Of a DNA stretch of 64,000 nucleotides, positions 56,262 to 64,000 are shown piece by piece (the stretch's first letter is position 1; the number at the start of each line of letters is the position of its first letter). The DNA comes from BP-133 sp040756995. Its GTDB lineage: Bacteria > Actinomycetota > Acidimicrobiia > IMCC26256 > BP-133. The stretch lies in contig JBFLYK010000007.1 in assembly GCA_040756995.1 (NCBI GenBank), positions 105,510 to 169,509 of the forward strand, in the 5' to 3' direction. Both the position numbers and the translations under genes were made by a program. The notes under the pieces were generated by a model that was not told the DNA's origin, ran no database searches, and saw only the letters and a program-made list of their open reading frames with translations.

Positions 56262-57560
56262 ATGAGCATCGACCCGGAGACGCTGTCGGGCTTCGACCCG
56301 TTCGCCCCGGAGGTCATCGCGGACCCCGCTCCCTGGTACGCCTGCATGCGCAAGGAACAACCGGTGTTCCGGGTACCGGGCCACGGTTTCTACCTCATCA
56401 CCCGGTACGAGGACGTGCTCGCCGCCACCCGAGACACCGAGACGTTCTCCAACCGGTTCACGAGCCCGACGCTGGCCCTGGGCCGTGGGAGCGACGCCAT
56501 CCAGGACGAGCTGGCCGCCATCCTGGCCAGCGGCTATCCCCGGACCGCGACGCTGCTGACCAACGACCCGCCGGCCCACACCCGCTTCCGGCGGCTGGTG
56601 TCGCGGGCGTTCACCCCCCGGCGGGTGGCGTCGTGGCAGCCCGAGATCGATCGCCTCTCCGACGAGCTGATCGAGCGCTTCGCCGGCCGGGGCTCGGTCG
56701 AGCTCGTCTCCGAGTTCGCCGTCCCGCTCCCGATCGGTGTGATCGCCGACGCGCTCGGCGTTCCTCGCGACATGCAGCCGACGTTCCGTCGTTGGACGGA
56801 CGACTCGACCGACCTCATCGGCGCCGACGTGACCGACGAGCGGCGCTTGGCCGCCGCCCGGGGGCTCGTCGAGTTCCAGCACTACTTCGCCGCCGAGCTC
56901 GAGCAGCGGCGCCGATCACCGCGGGACGACTTCCTCACCGACCTGGTGCAGGCCACCGTCGACGGCGACGAGGCTCGGGAGCTTCACCTGCCTCCCCCGG
57001 ACGACACCCGCCCGCTCGACATCCCCGAGATGCTGTCGATCCTCCATCAGCTGCTGGTGGCCGGCAACGAGACGACCACCACCCTGCTCGCCGAGTCGAT
57101 GCGCCTCCTGATCGGGGCGCCCGAGGCCTGCGCCCGCGTGGCCACCGACCACGACGGCTCCTACACCACCGGCGTGGTCGAAGAAGCGCTGCGCCTCTGC
57201 GCCCCCGCCCAGGGAATGTTCCGGGTGGTGACCCGCGACACCGTCCTCGGTGGAGTGAAGATTCCGGCCGGCTCCACGGCGATCCTGATGTACGCCTCCG
57301 CCAACCGCGATGAGGCGCAATGGCCCGACGCCGACACCTTCTGCCCCGCCCGCCACGGCGTCCGCCACCATGTCTCGTTCGGCAGCGGAATCCACTTCTG
57401 CATCGGCGCCGCCCTGTCGCGGGCCGAGGCCCAGGCCGCTCTCCCCCGCCTCTGCCGGGCGATGCCCGACGCCCGCCTGGCGACGGAAACGCTCGACTAC
57501 AAGCCGAGCTTCGTCCTCCGCGGCCTCCGTTCTCTACCGCTGCTCTTCACCCCGGTCTGA
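56262..57560 (+). CDS. Cytochrome P450
   Basis: 432 aa soluble bacterial P450. Oxygen-binding helix LLVAGNETTTTLL, ExxR in VVEEALRL, heme ligand Cys in FGSGIHFCIGAALSR. Hydroxylates a hydrophobic substrate. No ferredoxin or reductase is adjacent, so electrons must come from elsewhere. The context (CoA ligase, acyl-CoA dehydrogenase, SDR) suggests fatty, terpenoid or steroid-like acid catabolism. Confidence 0.93.
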   Translation: MSIDPETLSGFDPFAPEVIADPAPWYACMRKEQPVFRVPGHGFYLITRYEDVLAATRDTETFSNRFTSPTLALGRGSDAIQDELAAILASGYPRTATLLTNDPPAHTRFRRLVSRAFTPRRVASWQPEIDRLSDELIERFAGRGSVELVSEFAVPLPIGVIADALGVPRDMQPTFRRWTDDSTDLIGADVTDERRLAAARGLVEFQHYFAAELEQRRRSPRDDFLTDLVQATVDGDEARELHLPPPDDTRPLDIPEMLSILHQLLVAGNETTTTLLAESMRLLIGAPEACARVATDHDGSYTTGVVEEALRLCAPAQGMFRVVTRDTVLGGVKIPAGSTAILMYASANRDEAQWPDADTFCPARHGVRHHVSFGSGIHFCIGAALSRAEAQAALPRLCRAMPDARLATETLDYKPSFVLRGLRSLPLLFTPV

Positions 57561-57583
57561 CTTTCGATGCTTGGGAGGTCGTC

Positions 57584-58237
57584 ATGGTTGAGCGTCGCTT
57601 TCGCTGGCTCTGCATCAGTTCAGCCTTCGCCGCCGCCGTCGTCTTCGTCCCACCGGCGACCGCCGCCGTCGGGCCACCGTCCTCCGGTTGCGAGATCAGC
57701 CCGATCCCGGAGCGGACGGTGGAATCGCTGCGGTTCCACTGCGACCAGGCGCAGATCGACGGCCTCTACCAGTCGCTGGCCGCCGGGCCCATGCCCCACT
57801 ACGGCGCCAAGGCCCGCGGCTACTGGCGCTGGTACCCCGACGCCCGCGGGCTCGATGAGCCCGGCAACCGGTTGATGAACCTCCTGGTCTGGCAGGGCAA
57901 GACCTTCTACACCCACGAGACGGGTGGCTACATGATGAACCGGGTCGTCGCCGACCGGGAAGGCTTCCGCTCGGCGGTCTACTTCGCCGACGGCTGGCTC
58001 GACGGGCGGAAGGCCATCATCGTCGACTACGGAGCAGCCGGCGACTATCCGGCCGACGCCATCTTCCGGGACGAGATCCGCATGGTACAGCCGGGTGTAT
58101 ACCTGGGCTTCGGCTGGCGCAACCGCGAACACCCGCCCTGGACCAACGAGCGATTCGAGCGCATCACGTTCGTGCTGGACTTCGTGCACCCGGATCTCAC
58201 GACGTCCGACTGCCCGCACTGCGTCATGGCTCGATGA
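57584..58237 (+). CDS. Secreted protein of unknown function, 217 aa
   Basis: Signal peptide from ATG 57584 (WLCISSAFAAAVVFVPPATA). The mature part has GYWRWYPDARGLDEPGNRLM, KTFYTHETGGYMMNRV and FVLDFVHPDL, resembling a small beta-barrel lipocalin-like fold. Four Cys, the last pair in SDCPHC. GGGAGG precedes the start. The stop overlaps the convergent Rieske gene by 14 bp. Confidence 0.78.
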   Translation: MVERRFRWLCISSAFAAAVVFVPPATAAVGPPSSGCEISPIPERTVESLRFHCDQAQIDGLYQSLAAGPMPHYGAKARGYWRWYPDARGLDEPGNRLMNLLVWQGKTFYTHETGGYMMNRVVADREGFRSAVYFADGWLDGRKAIIVDYGAAGDYPADAIFRDEIRMVQPGVYLGFGWRNREHPPWTNERFERITFVLDFVHPDLTTSDCPHCVMAR

Positions 58238-59438
58238 GGTGGTCCAGCAGCGAAGGGACGCGCAGGGCGGCGGGGATCCACTCTTCGCCGATGGCGCGGT
58301 CGACGTGGGCGTCGAAGTGCCAGATGCGGCGTTCGGGCCAGCTCAGCGGGATTCCCCGGGCGCCGGGTGAGGACACCGAACGCTGGATCGGCTCCAGGTT
58401 GTTCATGTCCTCGTCCATGATCGAGTCGAAGACCTTCATGCGCTGGGCCCAGGCCGGCGGGGGATCGCCTTCGCCCCAGTCGAGTCCGAAGTAGATCCAT
58501 TCGTAGTCAGTGGTCTGGGGACCGCGGGGCCACGCCAGCAGGAACGGGAAACCGGCGTGGCCCAGCGGGGTCACGAGGTTGGGGAAGATCAGGTACGACG
58601 TGCTAGTCCGCTGGATGAGCGAGGACACCGTCGGCATGACCGGCAGGCCCTCATGGCCGGCCTTCCCGCCCTCAGTGACGAAGGCCCGGGTCACCATGCG
58701 GGAATGACCGTGAGGGAACAGCGAGACAGCACTGGCCTTGCCGTCGAGGTACGGGGCCAGCGTCTTGGGGTGCACGGTGCGGAGGTGGTACACCTCGAGG
58801 AACGCCTCGACCGCGACCTTCCAGTTGCAGTTCAGCGTCAGGCGGCGACGATGGACGATCCGGAGCGGCTGGCCCTCGTACTCCGGGGTGATCTCCCGGT
58901 CCACCGGTCCGAGGAAGCTCTGCAGGGGCATGGCGTCGGGATCCTCGTTGACGAAGATGAACCCCAGCCAGGTCTCGCACCGCACCGGGACAAGGCCTCG
59001 CTCCGCCCGGTTGAGGCCGGCGAACTGGAACTCGTCGGGTACGGCGACCAGCGCCCCCTCGAGGTCGTAGGACCAGCTGTGAAACGTGCAGACGAGCCGG
59101 CGGGCAGTGCCACACGATCCGTTGACCACCGGGGCGTTACGGTGCCGGCAGGTGTTGTAGAAGGCCCGCACGACCCGGTCATGGCCCCGCACGATGAGGA
59201 TCGGCGGGCCCGTCCGGTCGAAGACGAGGTACGAGCCCGGTTCGGGCAGCTCGCTCTCGTGGGCGGCGTAGACCCAGGTGCGGCGGAAGAGGAAGTCGCG
59301 CTCCAGCCCGTACAGCTCCTCGTCGGTGTAGCGCCCCACGGGCAGGTCGGGCAGCCGCGGCCACTCCGGGGGCGGGGCACGCCGCTCCGATTCCTCGACG
59401 AGCTGCGCTTCGATGCGCCGGACCAGCGCCTCGTCCAT
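58224..59438 (-). CDS. Rieske non-heme iron oxygenase alpha subunit (second)
   Basis: 404 aa. Rieske [2Fe-2S] ligands in CRHRNAPV and CTFHSWSYD; mononuclear iron His pair in EVYHLRTVHP. Dioxygenase or monooxygenase of an aromatic or cyclic substrate. Its ATG shares a base with the stop of the first Rieske gene (TGATG), so the two are co-translated. No beta subunit or reductase nearby. Confidence 0.93.
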   Translation of the reverse strand: MDEALVRRIEAQLVEESERRAPPPEWPRLPDLPVGRYTDEELYGLERDFLFRRTWVYAAHESELPEPGSYLVFDRTGPPILIVRGHDRVVRAFYNTCRHRNAPVVNGSCGTARRLVCTFHSWSYDLEGALVAVPDEFQFAGLNRAERGLVPVRCETWLGFIFVNEDPDAMPLQSFLGPVDREITPEYEGQPLRIVHRRRLTLNCNWKVAVEAFLEVYHLRTVHPKTLAPYLDGKASAVSLFPHGHSRMVTRAFVTEGGKAGHEGLPVMPTVSSLIQRTSTSYLIFPNLVTPLGHAGFPFLLAWPRGPQTTDYEWIYFGLDWGEGDPPPAWAQRMKVFDSIMDEDMNNLEPIQRSVSSPGARGIPLSWPERRIWHFDAHVDRAIGEEWIPAALRVPSLLDHLIEP

Positions 59439-60916
59439 CAGCGCCCCGGTGTGACCGCCGGCGCCGCGGCGGGGGCGCCCTCCGTCACGTCGAGGTCATC
59501 GGTCAGGTACCGGTCCAGCACCCGGTGCAGGTGGACGATGCGCACCTCGCTGGTCAGCAGCGTCACCTCCGACAGCAAGTCGCTGTGCAGACCCCGCTGG
59601 ACGCCGGGCAGGTTGGCGAAGTCCTGGTCGAGGACCTTCCCGAAGCTGGTCGTGGCGGGGTCGGCTTCCAGGTGGGGAACGCGCTCCGGCGGCGGCGCCG
59701 TCTCGTCCGGCCAGCGGAAGATGAACAGGTCGAACAGGCAGGAATCGGGGTCGGCGCCAAATCCGGGAGTGACAGCGGGCCGGATCCGGAACAGGTAGAA
59801 GCCACCGGCGTGGGTGTTGAACACCAGGCCGGGAAAGATGAAGTAGTGCCAGTCGTCGATCAGCTGGGCGTCCGAGAGACCGGAGTAGTCGTGGCCCATG
59901 GCCTCGCCCTTCCGCCGGGTCTGCTCGATCAGGTAGGCCCGGACGGTCTGGTCTCCCACCAGCCGGCCCTCCTCGTCGAACAGTTCGGCGGGCAGCGGCG
60001 GAGCCGGAGGGGTGTGGGCGGTCTCGCCGTTGGGCTCGGCCGGGACGCTGCCGGCCGCGTTGGTCAGCAACGCCGAGCTGCTCTCGCCGAAGGCCCGATA
60101 GGTCCGCACCGGGTCGATGTCCTCGAGGCGCATGCTCGGAACGCCGTAGGGCACGATCATCCGGCTGTGCTCGCCGATCAGCTCGAAGGCGGTGTTGACG
60201 TCGTCGACGCGGGGCATCAGCTGCGGATGGATCTTCTGGACGTGGTACACCTCGAGGAACGCCTCGATCGCCACCTTCCAGTTGCAGGCCAGCCGGAGCG
60301 TGATGTCGGTCGTGGCCCGCATCCGCTCCAGGTGGTAGGGAGCGAGCTGCGCCGGTAGCTCATCGAGAAAGTCCGCCAGCGGCGGGGCGTGGCGCCGGTC
60401 GGGGTGGATGAAGATGAACCCGGCCCACTCCCCCACCGCCGCTTCGGCCAGGCGGTAGTCCTCGTCGTCGACCTCGACCGTCAGGTGCCGGTCGGGGATG
60501 TCGGTCAGCCGGCCGTCGAGCGCCCACGTCCAGCCGTGGTAACGGCAGCGGATCTGGTTGCAACGGCCGGAGCCGGTCCGCAACGTGTTGCCCCGGTGGC
60601 GGCAGACATTGGCGAACGCCCGTACGGTGCCGTCGTGACCCCGCACGACGAGGAACGACTGATCGCCGATGCAGTACTCGACGTAGTCGCCGCCCGCCGG
60701 GATGTCCTCCGCCCGGCAGGCCATCTGCCACACCTGCTTCCAGAGCCGCTCGGCTTCCCGCCGGGCGAAGGCCGGCGACGTGTAGCGCTCCTTCGGGATG
60801 CGGGTCTCGGCCCGGGAGAGCGCGATGTCCTCGGCGAAGCGCACACCATCGGGGTACTCGAGGCCGTGCACCTCAGCGTTGCCGTGGAACGGCCGGCTGT
60901 TGTCGGTGAGGGCCAT
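59438..60916 (-). CDS. Rieske non-heme iron oxygenase alpha subunit (first)
   Basis: 492 aa from ATG 60916. Rieske motifs CRHRGNTL and CRYHGWTW, catalytic-domain His pair in EVYHVQKIHP. Longer than its partner, with an extra Pro-rich insertion near residues 295-320. Two different alpha-type subunits together suggest a hetero-oligomer or two successive hydroxylations. Confidence 0.93.
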   Translation of the reverse strand: MALTDNSRPFHGNAEVHGLEYPDGVRFAEDIALSRAETRIPKERYTSPAFARREAERLWKQVWQMACRAEDIPAGGDYVEYCIGDQSFLVVRGHDGTVRAFANVCRHRGNTLRTGSGRCNQIRCRYHGWTWALDGRLTDIPDRHLTVEVDDEDYRLAEAAVGEWAGFIFIHPDRRHAPPLADFLDELPAQLAPYHLERMRATTDITLRLACNWKVAIEAFLEVYHVQKIHPQLMPRVDDVNTAFELIGEHSRMIVPYGVPSMRLEDIDPVRTYRAFGESSSALLTNAAGSVPAEPNGETAHTPPAPPLPAELFDEEGRLVGDQTVRAYLIEQTRRKGEAMGHDYSGLSDAQLIDDWHYFIFPGLVFNTHAGGFYLFRIRPAVTPGFGADPDSCLFDLFIFRWPDETAPPPERVPHLEADPATTSFGKVLDQDFANLPGVQRGLHSDLLSEVTLLTSEVRIVHLHRVLDRYLTDDLDVTEGAPAAAPAVTPGR

Positions 60917-60926
60917 CGCGACGTAC

Positions 60927-60939
60927 AGTAACACTTACT
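60927..60939. promoter_or_regulatory. Short dyad in Rieske/CoA-ligase divergent promoter
   Basis: AGTAA-CAC-TTACT in a 25-bp gap between the two start codons. AGTAA/TTACT recurs at 63656-63675 with a 10-nt spacer. Likely a TetR site given the two TetR genes nearby. Confidence 0.45.
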
Positions 60940-60941
60940 AG

Positions 60942-62378
60942 ATGGGTACTCAAGAAAGCCTTCTCTACCCCCCGGAGCTCGACGATCTGGTCGGACGGGC
61001 GGTGACGGCCATCGACCGCCTGGAGCTCGCCGGCCGCCGCCTGGCCGTGATGGGCGAGAACAGCGTCGATGTCCTCGTCGCCCATCTCGGCGCGCTGGCG
61101 GCCGGTGTGTCAAGTGTGCCCGTCCCCCGCTATCTGGGCGCCGAGGAGGCGGCCCACATCCTCACCGACAGCGGCGCCGGAGCGCTGCTCACGTCGGACA
61201 CCACCGCCGAGGTGGCGGCCAAGGCGGCGGCCCAGGCCGGCATCGCCCTCGTCAGCTTCGACGGCTGGCTGGCCGGCCCGCCGTCACCGCCGGCCATCGA
61301 CCGGCCGGCCGCCACGCTCCTGGTCTACACGTCCGGCACCACCGGCCGGCCGAAGGGCACCGACATGCGCTGGCTCCGAACGCTGCCGGCCACCGTCGGC
61401 GAGCACCTGGCGGCGGTGGCGGTCAGCTCGCCGTTCCCGCCGGGCCCGCACCTCGTGGTCGGTCCCCTGCACCACACCGGCCCGCTCAGCGCGTTGCGCC
61501 ACGCCCTGGCCGGCGGACCCGTCGTGATCCACGACCGTTTCGATCCCGCGGGCTTCCTGGCCGCGGTGGAGCGCCACCACATCGAGTCGTCGGTGATGGT
61601 CCCCACCCACTTCTCGCGCCTCCTCGCCCTGCCGGCCGAGCAGCGGGCGGCTTACGACGTGTCGAGCCTGCGGCGGGTGGTCCACACCGGCGCGGCCTGT
61701 CCGCTCGACGTGAAGCGGGCCATCATAGACTGGTGGGGGCCGGTGCTGTTCGAGGCCTACGGCGGATCGGAGTCGGGCACGGTCTGCGCCATCGAATCCG
61801 ACGAATGGCTGGCTCACCCCGGTTCGGTCGGCCGGGCGGTGCCGGGGTTCGAGGCCCTGGTGCTCGGCGAGGCCGGACGGCCGCTTCCTCCCGGTGAGGA
61901 AGGCCCGCTGTGGTTCCGCGATCTCAGCGGCCGGGGCGTGCGGTACCACGGCGTCCCGACGGAGGCACCCGAACCCGGCCTGTTCACGCTGGGCGACATC
62001 GGCCGAATCGACCCCGACGGCTACGTGTTCATCACCGACCGCCAGAGCGACATGGTCGTCTCCGGCGGCGTGAACCTCTACCCGGCGGAGGCCGAGGCGG
62101 CGCTGGGCACACACCCGGCGGTGGCCGACGTCGCCGTCGTCGGCGTCCCCGACGCCGACATGGGCGAAGCGCTCCACGCGCTGATCGTCGCCGCGCCCGG
62201 CGCCCCGCCACCCGATCCCGCTGAGCTGGACGCCTTCTGCCGGGCCCGCCTCGCCGGACCCAAGTGTCCGCGTTCCTACGAGCTCGTGGAAAGCGTGGGC
62301 CGCAACGCCATGGGCAAGCTCGACAAGCGCGCCCTGCGCCGCCCGTACTGGCCCACCGACCGCACGATCGGCGGTTAG
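60942..62378 (+). CDS. AMP-dependent acyl-CoA synthetase/ligase
   Basis: 478 aa adenylate-forming enzyme. P-loop YTSGTTGRPKGT, EAYGGSESG, GDIGRIDPDGYVFITDR and catalytic Lys in GRNAMGKLDKRALR. Activates a carboxylic acid to its CoA thioester, the likely entry step of the cluster. The N-terminal domain is somewhat short for the family. Confidence 0.93.
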   Translation: MGTQESLLYPPELDDLVGRAVTAIDRLELAGRRLAVMGENSVDVLVAHLGALAAGVSSVPVPRYLGAEEAAHILTDSGAGALLTSDTTAEVAAKAAAQAGIALVSFDGWLAGPPSPPAIDRPAATLLVYTSGTTGRPKGTDMRWLRTLPATVGEHLAAVAVSSPFPPGPHLVVGPLHHTGPLSALRHALAGGPVVIHDRFDPAGFLAAVERHHIESSVMVPTHFSRLLALPAEQRAAYDVSSLRRVVHTGAACPLDVKRAIIDWWGPVLFEAYGGSESGTVCAIESDEWLAHPGSVGRAVPGFEALVLGEAGRPLPPGEEGPLWFRDLSGRGVRYHGVPTEAPEPGLFTLGDIGRIDPDGYVFITDRQSDMVVSGGVNLYPAEAEAALGTHPAVADVAVVGVPDADMGEALHALIVAAPGAPPPDPAELDAFCRARLAGPKCPRSYELVESVGRNAMGKLDKRALRRPYWPTDRTIGG

Positions 62379-62391
62379 AGAAAACCGCCGG

Positions 62392-62973
62392 TCAGCTGTC
62401 GGGCAGGAGCCGGAGCATGACCCGGCTGACGGCATCGGCCACCGTCGTGCGGCTCGTCCGTTTGCCGAACTGATCGCCCGACAGCCAGGCCATCGCCGCG
62501 GCGTTGGCCGTGCCGATGGCAGTGCGGGCGGCCAGGTCGCTGGTTCCGGCCGGGTTGTTCACGTAGCGGGCCAGGTCGCGCACGTGCTCCTCGACGAACT
62601 CGGCCCACGTCTGGGCGATCTCCGGGGTGGAGCCCGGTGCGGCCAGGAAGAAGAGCCGGGCCTTCTCGGGGCAGGCGGCGTACCAGTCGTAGATCAGCCG
62701 GACGACCTCGGGCAGTGACCCTGGCGGAGCGCCGCCGTGACCGGTGATGTTGGCCACGTCGTCGGCCACCGAGCGGACACATTCGGCGAAGAGCTGCTCC
62801 TTCGTGGCGAAGTGGTAATAGAGCGCTCCGGGCCCCATGCCGCACGCCTCGGCGACCTCCGCCATCGTCGCCCCGGCCAGGCCCTTCTCGGCGAAGACCC
62901 GGATGCCGGCCTGGACGACCTGGTCGACCCGCGACGGGCGATGCGCAGGTCGTCGCTCCGGTCCACCGTTCAT
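62392..62973 (-). CDS. TetR-family regulator (cluster, second)
   Basis: 193 aa from ATG 62973. Basic arm ERRPAHRPSR, then HTH AGATMAEVAEACGMGPGALY with YHFATKEQLFAEC. Convergent with the CoA ligase and divergent from the third TetR, whose arm is the nearly identical ARRPAHRPSR. Confidence 0.9.
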   Translation of the reverse strand: MNGGPERRPAHRPSRVDQVVQAGIRVFAEKGLAGATMAEVAEACGMGPGALYYHFATKEQLFAECVRSVADDVANITGHGGAPPGSLPEVVRLIYDWYAACPEKARLFFLAAPGSTPEIAQTWAEFVEEHVRDLARYVNNPAGTSDLAARTAIGTANAAAMAWLSGDQFGKRTSRTTVADAVSRVMLRLLPDS

Positions 62974-63040
62974 CTGGCCCCCGAGTTGCGGCAATATGGT
63001 TCTCCGAAGATACAGGACCGGTCTCGGAGCGAAGGGACCC

Positions 63041-63646
63041 GTGAGCTCAGACCAGAACTCCGCCCGACGGCCGGCACACCGCCCCTCCCGCCGTGACGAC
63101 GTCCTCGCCGCGGGGACGGTCGAGTTCATCGAGCGGGGCTTCGCCTCCGTGTCGGTCACCGACATCGCCAAGGGCGCGGGGATGACGCCCGCCGCCGTCT
63201 ACTACCACTTCCCTACCAAGGAGGACGTCCTCCTCGCCCTCGTCGGCCGGACCGGCGACGCGCTCACCGAACTGTGCGCCGAGGCCGTCGAAGCCGCCAC
63301 CGTCGAGGAGGCGGTGACCGCGCTGATCGACCGGTTCCTCGGGTGGCTGGACGCCCACCCCGACGACGCCCGCCTCTACTACCAGTCCTCGCAGGGCGCC
63401 ACGGCCGACGTCGAGGCCCTCCGCCGGGAACAGCGCCGCCACCAGGTGACGGCCATGCTCAACGGGCCGCTCAAGCCCGCCCGCGGGTCGATGAGCGCCA
63501 CGGAGCTGCGGGTGGTGGCCATCGCGCTCCTCGTCCTCTTCGGCGAGGTCACCCGATTGCTGTCCGACGGCAAGCCCACCAAGCGCCGCCGCGACGCCGT
63601 CCGGGCCGAGGCGGTCGACCTGGGGCTCCGGCTGGTGAAACCATAG
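63041..63646 (+). CDS. TetR-family regulator (cluster, third)
   Basis: 201 aa from GTG 63041. Arm ARRPAHRPSR, HTH FASVSVTDIAKGAGMTPAAV followed by YYHFPTKEDVLLAL. The C-terminal domain differs from that of the divergent TetR, so the ligands may differ though the DNA-binding arms match. The only GTG start with spacing consistent with the arm. Confidence 0.88.
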   Translation: MSSDQNSARRPAHRPSRRDDVLAAGTVEFIERGFASVSVTDIAKGAGMTPAAVYYHFPTKEDVLLALVGRTGDALTELCAEAVEAATVEEAVTALIDRFLGWLDAHPDDARLYYQSSQGATADVEALRREQRRHQVTAMLNGPLKPARGSMSATELRVVAIALLVLFGEVTRLLSDGKPTKRRRDAVRAEAVDLGLRLVKP

Positions 63647-63655
63647 GAGACGTGC

Positions 63656-63699
63656 AGTAACCGCCGGGGATTACTTTCTAGTGACCGCCTATTGAAAGT
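63656..63699. promoter_or_regulatory. Overlapping dyads upstream of lipoprotein gene
   Basis: AGTAA-N10-TTACT (63656-63675) and ACTTTC-N15-GAAAGT (63673-63699). The first resembles the dyad at 60927; the second shares ACTTTCT with sites A and B. It lies 78-121 bp before the start at 63777, so the lipoprotein may belong to the same regulon. Confidence 0.45.
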
Positions 63700-63776
63700 C
63701 ATCCGGGGCCGTGTTTCAATGGCGCCAAGACGCCCGGGCCATCCGGGCCATCGTCCACGTCTTGGGGGGCTGCAAC

Positions 63777-64000
63777 GTGCCAACGCCACGCCGGCCGCGT
63801 GCCCTGGCCCTGTCGCTCCTGGCGGCAACCATTTTCAGCGCCGCCTGCGCCGGGGAGCAGCCGAAGAAGCTCGGGCTGGCCAACAACGCCGCGCTGGCGG
63901 GCGACGCCGGGCTGACGGCCGTCCCGACCACCGGCACCACCGTCCCGGCGGGCGCCGCCGGCGTCGCGCCGGCGGCCGGCGAAACGCCTGGCGGCGCCCA
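63777..64000 (+). CDS. Lipoprotein, N-terminal part (runs off the window)
   Basis: GTG 63777. Basic n-region PTPRRPRAL, hydrophobic core and lipobox FSAAC (Cys lipidated), then an Ala/Gly/Thr linker (TTGTTVPAGAAG). Many actinobacterial ABC-transporter solute-binding lipoproteins begin like this, so uptake of the cluster's substrate is plausible, but no domain is visible in the 74 residues present. Confidence 0.75.
   Translation, partial: MPTPRRPRALALSLLAATIFSAACAGEQPKKLGLANNAALAGDAGLTAVPTTGTTVPAGAAGVAPAAGETPGGA

Overview
The window comes from a high-GC actinobacterium. Codon third positions are strongly G/C, GTG starts are frequent, 4-bp stop/start overlaps (ATGA or GTGA) are the rule, and the gene set includes MenB (menaquinone), an LPxTG surface protein, VapBC modules and many CoA-thioester enzymes. 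The mix of acyl-CoA catabolism, Rieske oxygenases, an SCP-x/DUF35 pair and lipoproteins with an SAAC lipobox would suit an Acidimicrobiia-type organism, but that placement is inference. No rRNA, CRISPR array or replication origin was seen. One tRNA gene is present.

Layout. 1-4.5 kb: end of an aldehyde dehydrogenase, a class III aminotransferase and a fused 2-oxoacid dehydrogenase E1. 4.6-8.4 kb: a response regulator with a degenerate histidine kinase, facing an intact kinase of the same architecture. 8.5-13.8 kb: a small HD hydrolase, menB, a P-type-ATPase-like pseudoenzyme, an LPxTG protein and an orphan ATP-synthase b-like protein. 13.83-15.27 kb: tRNA-Arg(CCT) and a 49-bp duplication of its 3' part, which bracket a small integrated-element remnant. 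15.3-25.3 kb: DNA glycosylase, a split TPP decarboxylase divergent from a DpgC-like dioxygenase, an SF2 helicase, and a kinase/receiver/GGDEF-EAL signalling operon.

25.4-37.9 kb is one metabolic unit. A LAL-type (AAA-LuxR) regulator sits between two divergent operons. One carries a small protein, a secreted copper-radical oxidase, a Tat-exported epoxide-hydrolase-like protein and E1 alpha/beta. The other carries E2, E3 and an FAD-linked 2-hydroxyacid dehydrogenase. Together they encode a complete 2-oxoacid dehydrogenase complex, and a TCCGTAG-type motif recurs at both promoters.

38-48.7 kb is accessory: an HxlR regulator with matching candidate operators, an M16 peptidase pair, two VapBC modules flanking an RtcA-type RNA cyclase, and a TetR/VOC locus. 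48.8-62.4 kb is a catabolic cluster: E1 alpha/beta without E2 or E3, DUF35 plus thiolase-like protein, acyl-CoA dehydrogenase, P450, SDR, two Rieske oxygenases, a CoA ligase and three TetR regulators. It looks built to activate, hydroxylate and shorten a hydrophobic or aromatic carboxylic acid. The window ends inside a lipoprotein gene.
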